Below, piece after piece: positions 35,656-45,775 of a stretch of DNA of 64,000 bases (positions within the stretch are counted from its first letter, which is position 1; every line of letters begins with the position of its first letter). Source of the stretch: Nostoc sp. ATCC 43529 (GTDB lineage: Bacteria > Cyanobacteriota > Cyanobacteriia > Cyanobacteriales > Nostocaceae); the NCBI GenBank assembly GCA_003326205.1, contig LWTK01000042.1, forward strand, positions 1 to 64,000. The letters run 5' to 3'. Position numbers and translations under genes: made by a program. The notes under the pieces are model-generated. The model worked only from the letters and a program-made list of their open reading frames with translations, was not told where the DNA came from and did no database searches.

Positions 35656-38055
35656 ATGAAGAAAATTATTTCTTTGCGATTGGGAGAGGGAAATTTTAAA
35701 ATCGGGTTTTCTCAGATTTTATTGAAGCTGTATGCAGGAGAACAATTACTTGAAGAAATAGATACTGGGAGCCTACCACCTAACCAAGAAATTGAAGAAA
35801 ATTATCAAAAATGGCAGTGTCTATATGAGGCTTTCATTAGTACTGGAGGTAGTTTTTTATATGGAGATTTTGACAGTCAAAGTATTGGTTTTAAACCGAG
35901 AGTATTAGAATTTGCTGAAGATAATATAGAGCGAGGAAGTCAAGAAAGTGCAACAGAAGTAACTGCTTATATGATTAAGATAATTAATCAATGGCTGAAC
36001 TCGCCAGAATTTCAATTAATAGACCAAGCTTTACGCACTAACATAAATACGAAAGATGAAGTTGTTTTAGTAATTCAAACTAATAACGATATATTAAGAA
36101 AATTACCGTGGCATGAATGGAATTTCTTCAAGAAGTACACAAAAGCAGAAGTGGCTTTAAGTGCGCCTAAATTTTCTTTAAAACTAAAACAAAAGTCGTC
36201 AACTGTTGGAAAAGTACGCATATTAGCAATTATTGGAGATTCTACTAATATCGATCCAGAAGCAGATTTGAATACTCTCAGAAATAATCAGGAAGTAGAG
36301 TTAGAAATTATCTCTCAGCCTACTCGTAAGCAAATTTGCGATCGCCTTAGAGAAAAATCAGGCTGGGATATCTTATTTTATGCTGGACATAGTAAGTCTA
36401 ATGCACAGAAAGGATGGATCAGTATCAACGCGAAAACCAAGCTAGAAATATCCGAGTTAAATTCAGCATTAGAAGTAGCAATAGAAAATGGGTTACAACT
36501 AGCCATATTCAATTCCTGTCAAGGTTTAGGATTAGTACCTCAACTTGAAGAGTTAGGAATTCCTCAGATTATTGTGATGCGAGAGCAAGTTCAAAATCAA
36601 GTAGCTCAAGAATTTTTAGCGGAGTTTATTGCTAGCTTTTCTAGCGGTAAATCTTTCTATCTAGCTATACGAGAAGCTAGAGGTAGACTTAAAGATATAG
36701 AAGATAAATATTACTGTGCAAGTTGGCTACCTGTAGTCTGTCAACATTGGTCTGTTAAACCACCTACTTGGGAAGAATTACGTGACCCTGCATTACCATC
36801 TCCTCCAAACCTACTATTTCGTCAAGGAGGAGTAATTTTATCTGGTTTATTGGTAGCGATGATGGTAATAGGAGTGCGGTCTTTTGGTTTATTACAATCC
36901 TTAGAATTTCAAGCTTTCGACTGGTTGATGAGAATGCGTCCCCAGGAAGAGGTAGATTCTCGGTTGTTAATAGTTGAAGCTACAGAAAAGGATATCAATC
37001 GCTTGGGTTATCCTATATCTGATGGTAAACTAGCTGAAACTATCGAGCGCATAAAACACTATAAACCTAGCACAATCGGTTTATTAATATTCCGCGATCG
37101 CCCGATAGAACCAGGTCATCAAGAATTACTTAAGCTTTTACAAAATGATGATGATTTAATTGCTTTATGTAGTGTTAAATTGACTGATAATGACCATAAT
37201 CAACCTGGTATTTCATCACTGTCTAGAGTTACAGAAAACCGTTTAGGGTTTAGCAATGTAGAGCGAGACAAGTTTGATGGGATTCTGCGTCGTCATCTAC
37301 TGTTCATGAATCCCGATTTTAATAATCCCTGTCCTACCAGCTTTTCCTTTAGCTTTCAATTAGCATCGCAATACTTAAACTCAAAAGGAATCAAACCTGA
37401 AGAAATAGATAGCGATCGCATCAAAATTGGTGAGACGATAATTAACCGTTTAAGACCAGATAGTGGTGCATATCATCAACTAGATAATCGTGGTTTTCAA
37501 CTCTTACTTAATTATCGCACCTCCGATAAGATTGCTAATACAGTTTCTTTGACTGATGTATTAGAAAATAAGTTAGATCCCGAATTAATAAAGGGGCGTA
37601 TTGTCATTATTGGTGTAGTTGCTCCCATATCTAATCCTACAGATTACTTTTCTACTCCTTATAGTAAAGGTGTATTGCCTCAGATGTCTGGAGTTGATAT
37701 TCAGGCGCAAATGACAAGTCAAATCCTCAGTGCGGTTTTAGATAAACGACCTTTATTGTGGAGTTGGTCTGAAATAGGAGAAGGATTTTGGGTTGTAATC
37801 TGGTCTTTAACAGGAAGTGGAATTGCGATCACCTCCTTAAATCATCGTAATTCTTTTTTACTGATTATATATGCTGGAACATCTATATTTACTCTGTGTC
37901 TAATTTGCTTTGTCTTTTTACTACAAGGGGGATGGATACCATTGTTACCAGCTGCAATCTCTTTCGCTGTCAGTAGCTTTGCTGGACGGTTTTTACTAAA
38001 ACATTGGGATCGAATACCTAGTTTAAAGTTTTTGCAAAGTAGAAATAATACGTAA
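35656..38055 (+). CDS. CHAT peptidase-like / CHASE2 sensor membrane protein
   Basis: 799 residues. Residues 150-370 form a CHAT domain (caspase-HetF-associated), with the putative catalytic His at about 245 (ILFYAGHSKSNAQKGWISI) and Cys at about 287 (LAIFNSCQGLGLVPQLEE). After a membrane span (VILSGLLVAMMVIGVRSFGL, about 393-412), residues 415-690 form a CHASE2 extracellular sensor domain. Three membrane spans end the protein. CHASE2 domains sense outside signals, and CHAT domains are caspase-like proteases, so an envelope signal may activate a cytoplasmic protease. It follows DUF1822 closely in one operon. Confidence 0.88.
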   Translation: MKKIISLRLGEGNFKIGFSQILLKLYAGEQLLEEIDTGSLPPNQEIEENYQKWQCLYEAFISTGGSFLYGDFDSQSIGFKPRVLEFAEDNIERGSQESATEVTAYMIKIINQWLNSPEFQLIDQALRTNINTKDEVVLVIQTNNDILRKLPWHEWNFFKKYTKAEVALSAPKFSLKLKQKSSTVGKVRILAIIGDSTNIDPEADLNTLRNNQEVELEIISQPTRKQICDRLREKSGWDILFYAGHSKSNAQKGWISINAKTKLEISELNSALEVAIENGLQLAIFNSCQGLGLVPQLEELGIPQIIVMREQVQNQVAQEFLAEFIASFSSGKSFYLAIREARGRLKDIEDKYYCASWLPVVCQHWSVKPPTWEELRDPALPSPPNLLFRQGGVILSGLLVAMMVIGVRSFGLLQSLEFQAFDWLMRMRPQEEVDSRLLIVEATEKDINRLGYPISDGKLAETIERIKHYKPSTIGLLIFRDRPIEPGHQELLKLLQNDDDLIALCSVKLTDNDHNQPGISSLSRVTENRLGFSNVERDKFDGILRRHLLFMNPDFNNPCPTSFSFSFQLASQYLNSKGIKPEEIDSDRIKIGETIINRLRPDSGAYHQLDNRGFQLLLNYRTSDKIANTVSLTDVLENKLDPELIKGRIVIIGVVAPISNPTDYFSTPYSKGVLPQMSGVDIQAQMTSQILSAVLDKRPLLWSWSEIGEGFWVVIWSLTGSGIAITSLNHRNSFLLIIYAGTSIFTLCLICFVFLLQGGWIPLLPAAISFAVSSFAGRFLLKHWDRIPSLKFLQSRNNT

Positions 38056-38132
38056 GAATGGTGATAACGTTATATGTAGGTAATACGGAGAAAGCTTATT
38101 TACCTCTATATAATTAGTTACAAATATTATTA

Positions 38133-38891
38133 ATGAGCAAAATAATAGCTTATATTTCCCTTTTAACTTTAACTTTATTCTTAGGCGATCGCTATTTGAT
38201 TTACCCAGTAGCTGGTCAAAATCTTCCAACCAAAGAACCGCTTCAGTTTAAACCTCCTAACAATGGCGCACCAGGAGGGAATCGCTCTGGATCTTCTGGT
38301 AACACAGGAAGTCGTCCTATTTGTCCTACTGTAGAAAAAGATATCACTGCTTTAATACCGAAAACAAATTGGGCAAATACCCTTGCTGAACGTCCTACTT
38401 TTTGGTTTTACATTCCTTACGAACGGGGTCGTTTAAAGCTAATTCTTAAAGATGAAGGCAAAAGTACTATTGTAGCTCGCGTGAATTATGAAGTTAATAA
38501 AGGTGGAGGTATCATGGGTTTCCCAATACCTAAAACTTCACCTGCTTTAGAAGTAAATCGTGCTTATCGTTGGCAAGTTTCCTTTAGTTGCGAACCCAAT
38601 ATTGAACCTTCATTCACAGGAGTACAGGGAGTAGTGGAACGAGTAGCGAAAAACGAAGCTTTTAAAACTAAATTGACATCAACCACTACTATCCAAGGAC
38701 AAATTAATTTATATGCCAATCAAGGTTTATGGCATGAAACTATTTCTACATTAATTCAATTACGTCGATCTAAACCGACAGAGCAAGAATTAAAACAAGA
38801 TTGGTCAGATTTATTATCCAATACCCATGTAGAATTAGCAGGATTCATTTCCGAGCCTTTAGTTGAATGTTGTAATCCTATTCCTGAATAA
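38133..38891 (+). CDS. DUF928 family protein (exported)
   Basis: 252 residues. The N-terminus MSKIIAYISLLTLTLFLGDR followed by YLIYPVAGQ is a signal peptide. The mature part starts with a Gly/Ser-rich linker, then the DUF928 domain: ITALIPKTNWANTLAERPTF, WFYIPYERGRLKLILKDEGK, MGFPIPKTSPALEVNRAYRW. DUF928 is a cyanobacterial family of unknown function, often beside CHAT genes. The gene lies 77 bp after the CHAT-CHASE2 gene and 12 bp before the TPR-CHAT gene. Confidence 0.85.
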   Translation: MSKIIAYISLLTLTLFLGDRYLIYPVAGQNLPTKEPLQFKPPNNGAPGGNRSGSSGNTGSRPICPTVEKDITALIPKTNWANTLAERPTFWFYIPYERGRLKLILKDEGKSTIVARVNYEVNKGGGIMGFPIPKTSPALEVNRAYRWQVSFSCEPNIEPSFTGVQGVVERVAKNEAFKTKLTSTTTIQGQINLYANQGLWHETISTLIQLRRSKPTEQELKQDWSDLLSNTHVELAGFISEPLVECCNPIPE

Positions 38892-38903
38892 TTTACATAA
38901 AAT

Positions 38904-41723
38904 ATGAAAAAACAACATAAAAACATCAAAATATTCTTGACATTTTTGGCATTATTTAGTGTGATTTTCACCTCTAGCTTGAGTTTGTTATCTTTTCAAT
39001 TGCCTGTGGCGATCGCTCAAAATAATACTAAAGCAGAAGCCGATAGATTAAGGCAGCAGGGAGAAAAACAATTAGAAGCAGGACAATATGTAATAGGTAC
39101 AAATACTCTCGAACAGGCAATGAGGATTTATCAGCAAATTGGAGATAAAAAAATTGCTAATGAGGTTAGAGATAGACTTATTCGTATTTATGGGTTACGA
39201 GGAGTATACGATAAATATGAGCAGTTAACTGCTGAGAAAGCTGAAGAAAATCTTGAAGAAGGAGAACAAAAACCTAAATATGAATTTCAATTAAGTCCCC
39301 AAGTCGGAAAATTAATTTCTCAAGGCTTAAATCGGCAAAACCAACAAGATTCTGTTAGAGCAAAAGAATATTTTCAGCAAGCATTATCTCAAGCCAAAAC
39401 GATTGGGAGAGAACAAGACAAAGTTACAGCTTTCGCAACACTAGGAGCATTTTATCTCTACCAAGAAGATTACGTTAATGCTCTAGCTAATTTACAGCCA
39501 GCCGAGCGATTATCAGCAGCTATATATAGAGCTAGAAAACCAGGCGATTCTGATTATGAGCAAGAAATTTCAATAAATCGCATTCCTATTTTATTACTAA
39601 TAGCTGAAACCTATTTACAGAAACAACAACCTAATCAAGCATTACTGTATATTAAAGAAGTTGACGCAATAACACCCACACCAGACAATTGGAACGACAT
39701 CTCACTTCGCTATCTTTTCCATTTCATAGATTTTAGAGATCCTTCGCTTTACTTCAGTCGAGTACACTATAGTTTAGGAAATTACAATGAAGCCCTGACT
39801 TATGCTCGAAAAGCTATAGAAAGAGGTAAAATTTTTCAAAATTATTATGAGATACATGGCAATGGCAATGGCGACATACCCAGGATTGATCGTGAAGGTG
39901 ACTTAGGTAGTGGACACGGCCATGTTTTAGCTGGAATTGCTTTAGAAAAATTAGGACAGCTAGAACAGGCAGAGGAAGAATTACGAAAAGCTACTCAATT
40001 ATTTGAATATATTAGGACAAAATCTAGATTTCAAGGACATACTCGACACATTTTTAAACTATTTAACAATCAAGTTCGTGCTACTTCTTTTTTACAGCGA
40101 GTTCTCTTAGCTCAAAACAAACCAGAAGAAGCCTTAGCTGCTTCTGAATGGGGACGTGCGCGATTATCGTTAGAAGCGGCAACTGCACCTAGCAATCTGA
40201 CCTTAAAAGAAAAAGTGGATGCTTTAGTAGATATTGTTTACACTCCTGAAATTATTTGTAAGCAAATTTCTCAAGATATTCAATATTCTCTAGATTCATA
40301 TCGTAGAATCGGAGTTGACCGTATATATAATAGCGAAGGCAAAGCGTTCTTATTGTCAGATTTAGCAAAATTTGATTGCGATAAGGAAGCAGAAGCACAA
40401 ATCCGGCAAATAAAAGAAACCTGGTTAAAAAGTGCAACATCAAATCCAGCAAATCTTGATGAACTAGTAACTCTTGCCAATAAATCTCCATCAACTATTA
40501 AACCTCCAGCTATAGAACAACTAAAACAAATTGCACGGTTTAATCAGGCAACCCTTGTACAATATTCAATTATTTCTGAAACTACATTTTTCCATCCAGC
40601 CAATCTTCCTTATGATCATAATGATGCCCATTGGAACGCATTTGCTGGAGAAGAACAGAAATTAGTTATTTGGGTAATCAAACCCACAGGACAAATCAAA
40701 TCCCGTCAAATCGATTTGAAAAATCAAAAAATTACCCTCAGCAACTTAGTAACTAATACCCGTAAAACTATGGGATTAGATCGCAGTGTTGGAGTATTCC
40801 TTAAACCAGATGCAGAATTACCCGATGGTTCTACTCGCAATCCTTCTGAAGTTCAAGCCAAAGAAAAACTTAAACAACTCCATGAATTACTCATAGAACC
40901 CATTGCTGATTTACTACCAAGCAACCCAGAAGCCAAAGTAGTTTTTGTTCCTCATAAAGAACTATTTCTTGTTCCTTTTGCAGCTTTAATCGACTCGAAA
41001 GATAAGTATCTCATCGAAAAACACACCATTATCACTGCACCTTCAATTCAAGCCTTAGATGTTACCCGACAAAAACGGCAGAAACAAACTGGAAAGAGTA
41101 AACTTGCAGTAGTAGTAGGCAATCCCACAATGCCTACAATTAAGCGACCTAATAACCAATCTCCCACACAACTAAATAATTTACCTGGTGCAGAACGAGA
41201 AGGAAAAGAAGTTGCTCAACTGCTGAATGCTGAGTTTTTAACAGGAAATCAAGCAACTAAAGCCGAGGTGTTAAAACAGTTACCCAATGCACGCTATATT
41301 CATTTAGCAACTCATGGACTATTAGAAGATTTTGCGAGTTTTGGTATCCCAGGAGCAGTTGCTCTAGCACCTTCTAATCAAGATAATGGCTTTTTAACTT
41401 CTAGTGAAATTCAAGAGTTGAATTTACAAGCCGAATTAGCCGTTCTCAGTGCTTGTGACACAGGCGGAGGCGATATTACCGGAGATGGAGTTGTCGGTTT
41501 ATCTAGAGCCTTAATCGTTGCTGGAGTTCCTAGTATTGTGGTTTCTTTATGGTCTATTCCTGATGCAGAGACAGCCGAACTAATGGTGGAATTTTACCGT
41601 AATTTTCAAGAGCGTAAGTTAGACAAAGCTCAAGCGTTGCGTCAGGCGATGTTGGAGATCATGAAAACTCATCCTAACCTTGTTGATTGGGCTGGTTTTA
41701 CTTTAATTGGACAATCAAAATAG
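38904..41723 (+). CDS. TPR-CHAT caspase-like protein (exported)
   Basis: 939 residues. A signal-like segment (FLTFLALFSVIFTSSLSLLS) lies at 11-30. Residues 45-460 are TPR repeats (e.g. YEFQLSPQVGKLISQGLNRQ, SVRAKEYFQQALSQAKTIGR, GNYNEALTYARKAIERGKIF). Residues 620-939 are the CHAT domain, with His at about 804 (YIHLATHGLLEDFASFG) and Cys at about 850 (LAVLSACDTGGGDITGDGVV). The His-Cys pair is intact, so protease activity is plausible. TPRs probably bind partners. Last but one gene of the locus. Confidence 0.88.
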   Translation: MKKQHKNIKIFLTFLALFSVIFTSSLSLLSFQLPVAIAQNNTKAEADRLRQQGEKQLEAGQYVIGTNTLEQAMRIYQQIGDKKIANEVRDRLIRIYGLRGVYDKYEQLTAEKAEENLEEGEQKPKYEFQLSPQVGKLISQGLNRQNQQDSVRAKEYFQQALSQAKTIGREQDKVTAFATLGAFYLYQEDYVNALANLQPAERLSAAIYRARKPGDSDYEQEISINRIPILLLIAETYLQKQQPNQALLYIKEVDAITPTPDNWNDISLRYLFHFIDFRDPSLYFSRVHYSLGNYNEALTYARKAIERGKIFQNYYEIHGNGNGDIPRIDREGDLGSGHGHVLAGIALEKLGQLEQAEEELRKATQLFEYIRTKSRFQGHTRHIFKLFNNQVRATSFLQRVLLAQNKPEEALAASEWGRARLSLEAATAPSNLTLKEKVDALVDIVYTPEIICKQISQDIQYSLDSYRRIGVDRIYNSEGKAFLLSDLAKFDCDKEAEAQIRQIKETWLKSATSNPANLDELVTLANKSPSTIKPPAIEQLKQIARFNQATLVQYSIISETTFFHPANLPYDHNDAHWNAFAGEEQKLVIWVIKPTGQIKSRQIDLKNQKITLSNLVTNTRKTMGLDRSVGVFLKPDAELPDGSTRNPSEVQAKEKLKQLHELLIEPIADLLPSNPEAKVVFVPHKELFLVPFAALIDSKDKYLIEKHTIITAPSIQALDVTRQKRQKQTGKSKLAVVVGNPTMPTIKRPNNQSPTQLNNLPGAEREGKEVAQLLNAEFLTGNQATKAEVLKQLPNARYIHLATHGLLEDFASFGIPGAVALAPSNQDNGFLTSSEIQELNLQAELAVLSACDTGGGDITGDGVVGLSRALIVAGVPSIVVSLWSIPDAETAELMVEFYRNFQERKLDKAQALRQAMLEIMKTHPNLVDWAGFTLIGQSK

Positions 41724-41753
41724 ATTAGTAATTCGTCGCATTAATTTTGATGA

Positions 41754-41810
41754 GTTTGTAGTAAGCACTTCAGTGCTTAAAAATCCAGGACTAAAGTCCT
41801 TACTACAAAC
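41754..41810. repeat. Nostoc-type inverted repeat (GTTTGTAGTAAGCACTTC...)
   Basis: Outer arms GTTTGTAGTAAG and CTTACTACAAAC enclose the pairs GCACT/AGTGC and GGACT/AGTCC. It forms a cruciform-like structure between the CHAT and caspase genes, and is a common cyanobacterial interspersed repeat. Confidence 0.8.
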
Positions 41811-41952
41811 TTATTCACCCCTCGGAAGTAATGCGACAGTTCACTAAATTGACATTATTAGAAGAGATTTTAGCAATATTTAAAAATTCATTTTGAATGA
41901 TGAATACTGAATTATTTTTTGTTAAAGATTACGAATTAATTATTAGTTAACT

Positions 41953-44226
41953 ATGTCTCATTTCAAACGCCGCCAATTTCTGCAATTCGCTACTTCTGCT
42001 TTAACAACTTTGGGATTAAATCAGTTAGATATCAAAAATCCAAGCTTACGCTATGCTCAAGCTATTGCCTCTTCTAGTCCTCGGAAATTAGCGTTGTTAG
42101 TAGGAATCAACAATTATCAAAACGTTGATAACCTCAAAGGTGCAATTACTGATACTTATCTGCAAAGAGAACTATTAATTCATCGTTTTGGCTTTAATCC
42201 TCAAGATATATTAATAGTTAGCGATGAAAGTGAAATTAAGCCGACTCGCCAAGGAATTTTACAAGCCTTTGAAGAACATCTCATTAAACAGGCAAAACCA
42301 GGGGACATTGTAGTTTATCACTTTTCAGGACATGGTTCTCAAGTATTCGACCGAGAGAGTGCTTTGGAAGACAAACTTAATAGTACTTTTGTACCTAGCG
42401 ATCGCACTACTTCTCTAGCCGATAATCAAAAGCAAGTTTCTGACATTACGGGTAAGACTTTGTTCTTATTAATGTCACAAATAAAAACCGAAAATCTCAC
42501 TGTTGTTTTAGATAGTTGTTATTCAGGAGGAGGGAAACGGGGAAATCTAACTATTAGGTCAATTGAAGGCGGAAAAGGATACATTTCTAGCGACATCGAA
42601 CGAGAATATCAACAAAAATTGCTGTTTGATTTAGGTATATCTCCCGAAGAACTAGAACAACGCCGAAAACAGGGTATTGCTAAAGGAGTAGTAATTGCTT
42701 CAGCCAGAAAAAACCAAGTCGCTTCCGAAGCATACTTGGATAATTTTGTCACAGGAGCATTTACTTATTTGATGACTCAATACCTGTGGCAAGAAAATAG
42801 TAACACTCCACTTGAGAATGTCATTACTAATATCTCTCGCAGCATCAACAGTACTTTTACCTCTAATCAAATACCAGAACTTGAAGCCAAAAACAATAGT
42901 AATAATGAAACAAAACCAACATATTTTATTTCTAGACCAGTCCCCACTGCGGAAGCAGTAATTACTCAAGTTAGGGGGAATAATGTTAATCTTTGGTTAG
43001 GAGGAATAGCACCTCAAGCTCTTGCAGCTTTCAACCAAAATCCCATCTTTGAGCTAGTAGACAACCAAGGAGTTAAGCGAGGCAGAATACAATTACAATC
43101 TCGCAAGGGGTTGACGGGTGAAGGCAAAATTTTAGAACTGCAAAAACCAGAATTGTTAAAACCAGGAGCATTATTACAAGAAGGAGTTAGAGTGATTCCC
43201 TCTAATTATAAATTGCGGATTGGATTAGACGATTCTTTAGGTAAAGATATCGCTGTAGCCAGAAATGAAATCGCCGAAATTGAGCGACTCCAGCCAGTTG
43301 TCTTACAAACAGGGGAAGTTCATTATATTTTTGGTCGGATAACAGAAGTACAACAAACAGAATTAAGAAACAAACAAGCTACCTATATTCCTCCTCTCCA
43401 TAGTTTGGGTTTATATACAGAAGGACTCGATTTAATTCCTGGTTCTTTTGGTAATGCGAAAGAAACCATAAATGATGCCTTAACTCGACTCAAACCTAAA
43501 TTTCGTTCTCTTTTGGCAGCGAGAATCATCAAATTAACTTTAAATGCCAACTCATCGCGTCTCAACGTATTGGCTTCCTTAAATATTTTACGTCCAAAAG
43601 AATTAGATGTAACCGTTGCTGCTCAAACATTTACTTCTCGTTCACCAAGCAAAATCGATCAAAATTCATTCACACCCGCCACAAATACTAATATTAATTA
43701 TCAAAATGGCATTCCTCAAATTCCTTTAAAAACACAAATTCAATTTCAAGTTAAAAATCAGGAAAATAGCGACCTCTACATTACAGTATTAGCGATTAAC
43801 CCCGAAGGAAAGATTGATGTTATCTTTCCTAACACTTGGTCATCTGCCGAGGATGCCACCTTAGTTAAAGCGGGAGAAACTCTGGCAATACCCAAGGCAC
43901 AGGATACTTGGGTATTAGGAATTATTGAACCTCTAGGATTAACAGAAATATTAGTCGTTGCTAGCAAATCACCTTTAAGAAAGAGTTTGCAGAGTTTACA
44001 AACTATTGCTCAAAAACAAGGAAGAGGAGATGTACCTGTCACCTTAGCAGATAATCCCACCAATATTATCGACCTCTTATTAGAAGATATTGATAGTAGC
44101 ACTCTTCCAGAAAACCGTAGTAGAAATAATTCCAACTCTTCTGAGATTACTTCTAGACAAAAAGCTCTTTTGAGTGATACTACTCAATTAGCAGCCATGT
44201 CCATTACCTATCAAGCTGTGAAATAA
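41953..44226 (+). CDS. Caspase family protein (orthocaspase) with DUF4384
   Basis: 757 residues. The N-terminus KRRQFLQFATSALTTLGL looks like a twin-arginine signal with RR. The p20-like domain, residues 48-270, has RKLALLVGINNYQNVDNLKG, the catalytic His at about 126 (VVYHFSGHGSQVFD) and Cys at about 189 (VVLDSCYSGGGKRG). The C-terminal DUF4384 domain (about 600-680) is visible as QFQVKNQENSDLYITVLAIN. Orthocaspases cleave after Arg/Lys and are linked to stress and cell death. 229 bp after the TPR-CHAT gene; it may be co-transcribed or separate. Confidence 0.9.
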   Translation: MSHFKRRQFLQFATSALTTLGLNQLDIKNPSLRYAQAIASSSPRKLALLVGINNYQNVDNLKGAITDTYLQRELLIHRFGFNPQDILIVSDESEIKPTRQGILQAFEEHLIKQAKPGDIVVYHFSGHGSQVFDRESALEDKLNSTFVPSDRTTSLADNQKQVSDITGKTLFLLMSQIKTENLTVVLDSCYSGGGKRGNLTIRSIEGGKGYISSDIEREYQQKLLFDLGISPEELEQRRKQGIAKGVVIASARKNQVASEAYLDNFVTGAFTYLMTQYLWQENSNTPLENVITNISRSINSTFTSNQIPELEAKNNSNNETKPTYFISRPVPTAEAVITQVRGNNVNLWLGGIAPQALAAFNQNPIFELVDNQGVKRGRIQLQSRKGLTGEGKILELQKPELLKPGALLQEGVRVIPSNYKLRIGLDDSLGKDIAVARNEIAEIERLQPVVLQTGEVHYIFGRITEVQQTELRNKQATYIPPLHSLGLYTEGLDLIPGSFGNAKETINDALTRLKPKFRSLLAARIIKLTLNANSSRLNVLASLNILRPKELDVTVAAQTFTSRSPSKIDQNSFTPATNTNINYQNGIPQIPLKTQIQFQVKNQENSDLYITVLAINPEGKIDVIFPNTWSSAEDATLVKAGETLAIPKAQDTWVLGIIEPLGLTEILVVASKSPLRKSLQSLQTIAQKQGRGDVPVTLADNPTNIIDLLLEDIDSSTLPENRSRNNSNSSEITSRQKALLSDTTQLAAMSITYQAVK

Positions 44227-44265
44227 CCAGCAACCAGATAGTTATGCTTAAAAAAGTTTTGAGAG

Positions 44266-44296
44266 TTTGCGTATTTGTTGAAACTTTGATGCGAAA
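44266..44296 (+). promoter_or_regulatory. TTTGCGTA-N18-GAAA site A
   Basis: TTTGCGTAT at 44266-44274 and GAAA at 44293-44296, 71 bases before the 175-residue gene. Same layout as four other sites. Confidence 0.55.
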
Positions 44297-44367
44297 AATT
44301 TAGTGAATCGGCTTTTGATCTTTTTGCTTGATTAAAGCAATAAAACCTAATTTACAAATTACCACAC

Positions 44368-44895
44368 ATGCACCTTCTATCCAACATCATCCCCCAAAGT
44401 AACGCGCCTTTGAGATATTTAACTCAAAAACTGGCAATATTAGCTTTATCTACTGTATCTCCCCTATTCTTATCTGTCGAAAAGGCAGCAGCAAGTACTA
44501 GCTGGCAACCTGAGACTTTACGAGAAATATTGCAATTGCAAGTCCAGGTAGCAAAAAAATACTGCCCAGTTGGAATAAATGCGGAAAATTTAAAATTAGG
44601 TATCGAGACTTATCTCAGACGTAACGATATCCCTATTACTAAAACTAACACAGTTGGCAGCATCCCTTATATACACATTTCCATTGCATGTAAAACGCGC
44701 GAACCTTTGGCTTTCCTGATTTCTTTGGAAGTTATTCAATATGTAGAACTGAATGGAAGAAAGATAAAGGCTTCTACATACAGTATTCCCGAAACTTATG
44801 GAACAGGTAATATATCTGGATATTCTAATAGCGAGCAGCAGTTCATAGTGACTATGCTTAAGGAATTTATATCTGATTGGAAATCGGTTAGATAA
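44368..44895 (+). CDS. Hypothetical exported protein, 175 residues
   Basis: Not recognised. The hydrophobic stretch LAILALSTVSPLFLSVEKAA (about 24-43) is probably a signal sequence. The mature 130 residues contain two Cys (KKYCPVG and ISIACKTREPLAF) and a helix-strand pattern. It sits just behind the caspase gene with its own site A upstream. Its link to the caspase locus is inferred from position and the shared motif. Confidence 0.6.
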   Translation: MHLLSNIIPQSNAPLRYLTQKLAILALSTVSPLFLSVEKAAASTSWQPETLREILQLQVQVAKKYCPVGINAENLKLGIETYLRRNDIPITKTNTVGSIPYIHISIACKTREPLAFLISLEVIQYVELNGRKIKASTYSIPETYGTGNISGYSNSEQQFIVTMLKEFISDWKSVR

Positions 44896-45285
44896 TTAGA
44901 TAATAATTACTTTTTATCTTTTATCAACCAATACGCTTGGGTTAAGACTAACAACCCAACCTACAATTTTCCTTAACTGAACCGTATTGTTTTATAAACA
45001 ATAGACTTATTGCAAAAATCTGAATTATAAAAAAACCACAGATGTAACCGTTTAGAGATGGTTTCATAGAGACCATTGTCGATAAGTGAGCGTATTTGTG
45101 AACCCGCCCCTACTTCTGACTGTTTTTCACTATGGTGAAAAATAAACAATTAACCATTTATTCAAAAAATACAATAAATTTTGCTAGTTTGCGTAATTTT
45201 TTAGACTTAGATGCGAAATATTAATAAATCAGCCAACCAATATATTTTGATATTTTGCTGTATTTGCAGTTCAAGGAGCTAAACC
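44896..45285. other. Intergenic region with site B
   Basis: Contains a fragment of the ACCCAACCTAC-type repeat near 44956 and site B (45188-45218). No gene of protein character was seen. Confidence 0.5.
45188..45218 (+). promoter_or_regulatory. TTTGCGTAA-N18-GAAA site B
   Basis: TTTGCGTAA at 45188-45196 and GAAA at 45215-45218, 67 bases before the 95-residue gene. Confidence 0.6.
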
Positions 45286-45573
45286 ATGAAGCAAATGATA
45301 ACTGTTGCCGGAGGGGTATTCTTTTCTGTTGGAATTATGTTTCTACTTTTGGGAGGTTGGACTTTTTGGGAGAAAATTAAATTTGAAAATGAATTTAAAA
45401 GTCGAGGTCAGTTTAATACAACAATTAGTAAATTGTCGGGCTGGGAAGAGTTAAACAAACAAGAATTAGAACGGAAGCAAAATTTAGTATTTACCTTTCT
45501 TGTGATTGCTGGAATCTCTGGTTCTATGGGCGTTGGTCTTGCTATTGCCGGAAAAAATCAGCCTACACAATAA
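45286..45573 (+). CDS. Small two-span membrane protein, 95 residues
   Basis: Two membrane segments (GGVFFSVGIMFLLLGGWTF at 9-27, LVFTFLVIAGISGSMGVGLA at about 67-86) flank a charged 40-residue part. CAAGGAGC precedes the start. Unknown family. Site B lies upstream. Confidence 0.65.
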   Translation: MKQMITVAGGVFFSVGIMFLLLGGWTFWEKIKFENEFKSRGQFNTTISKLSGWEELNKQELERKQNLVFTFLVIAGISGSMGVGLAIAGKNQPTQ

Positions 45574-45775
45574 GAAGTGATACCGTTTTTTTCAACGCAA
45601 AGGTACGCAGAGGTTTTTACCGGAATAATTAGGCGCATCTTCATAGAAAATTGGTGCGAATTTAATTGCAGCATACTTTTTAACTGACTGCACAGCACAT
45701 CTTATGAAAACTTTTATTTCACCTTCAAGTCTTTCGCCAATTGATTATACCAGAATTGCAAGAGGAAATAACAAA

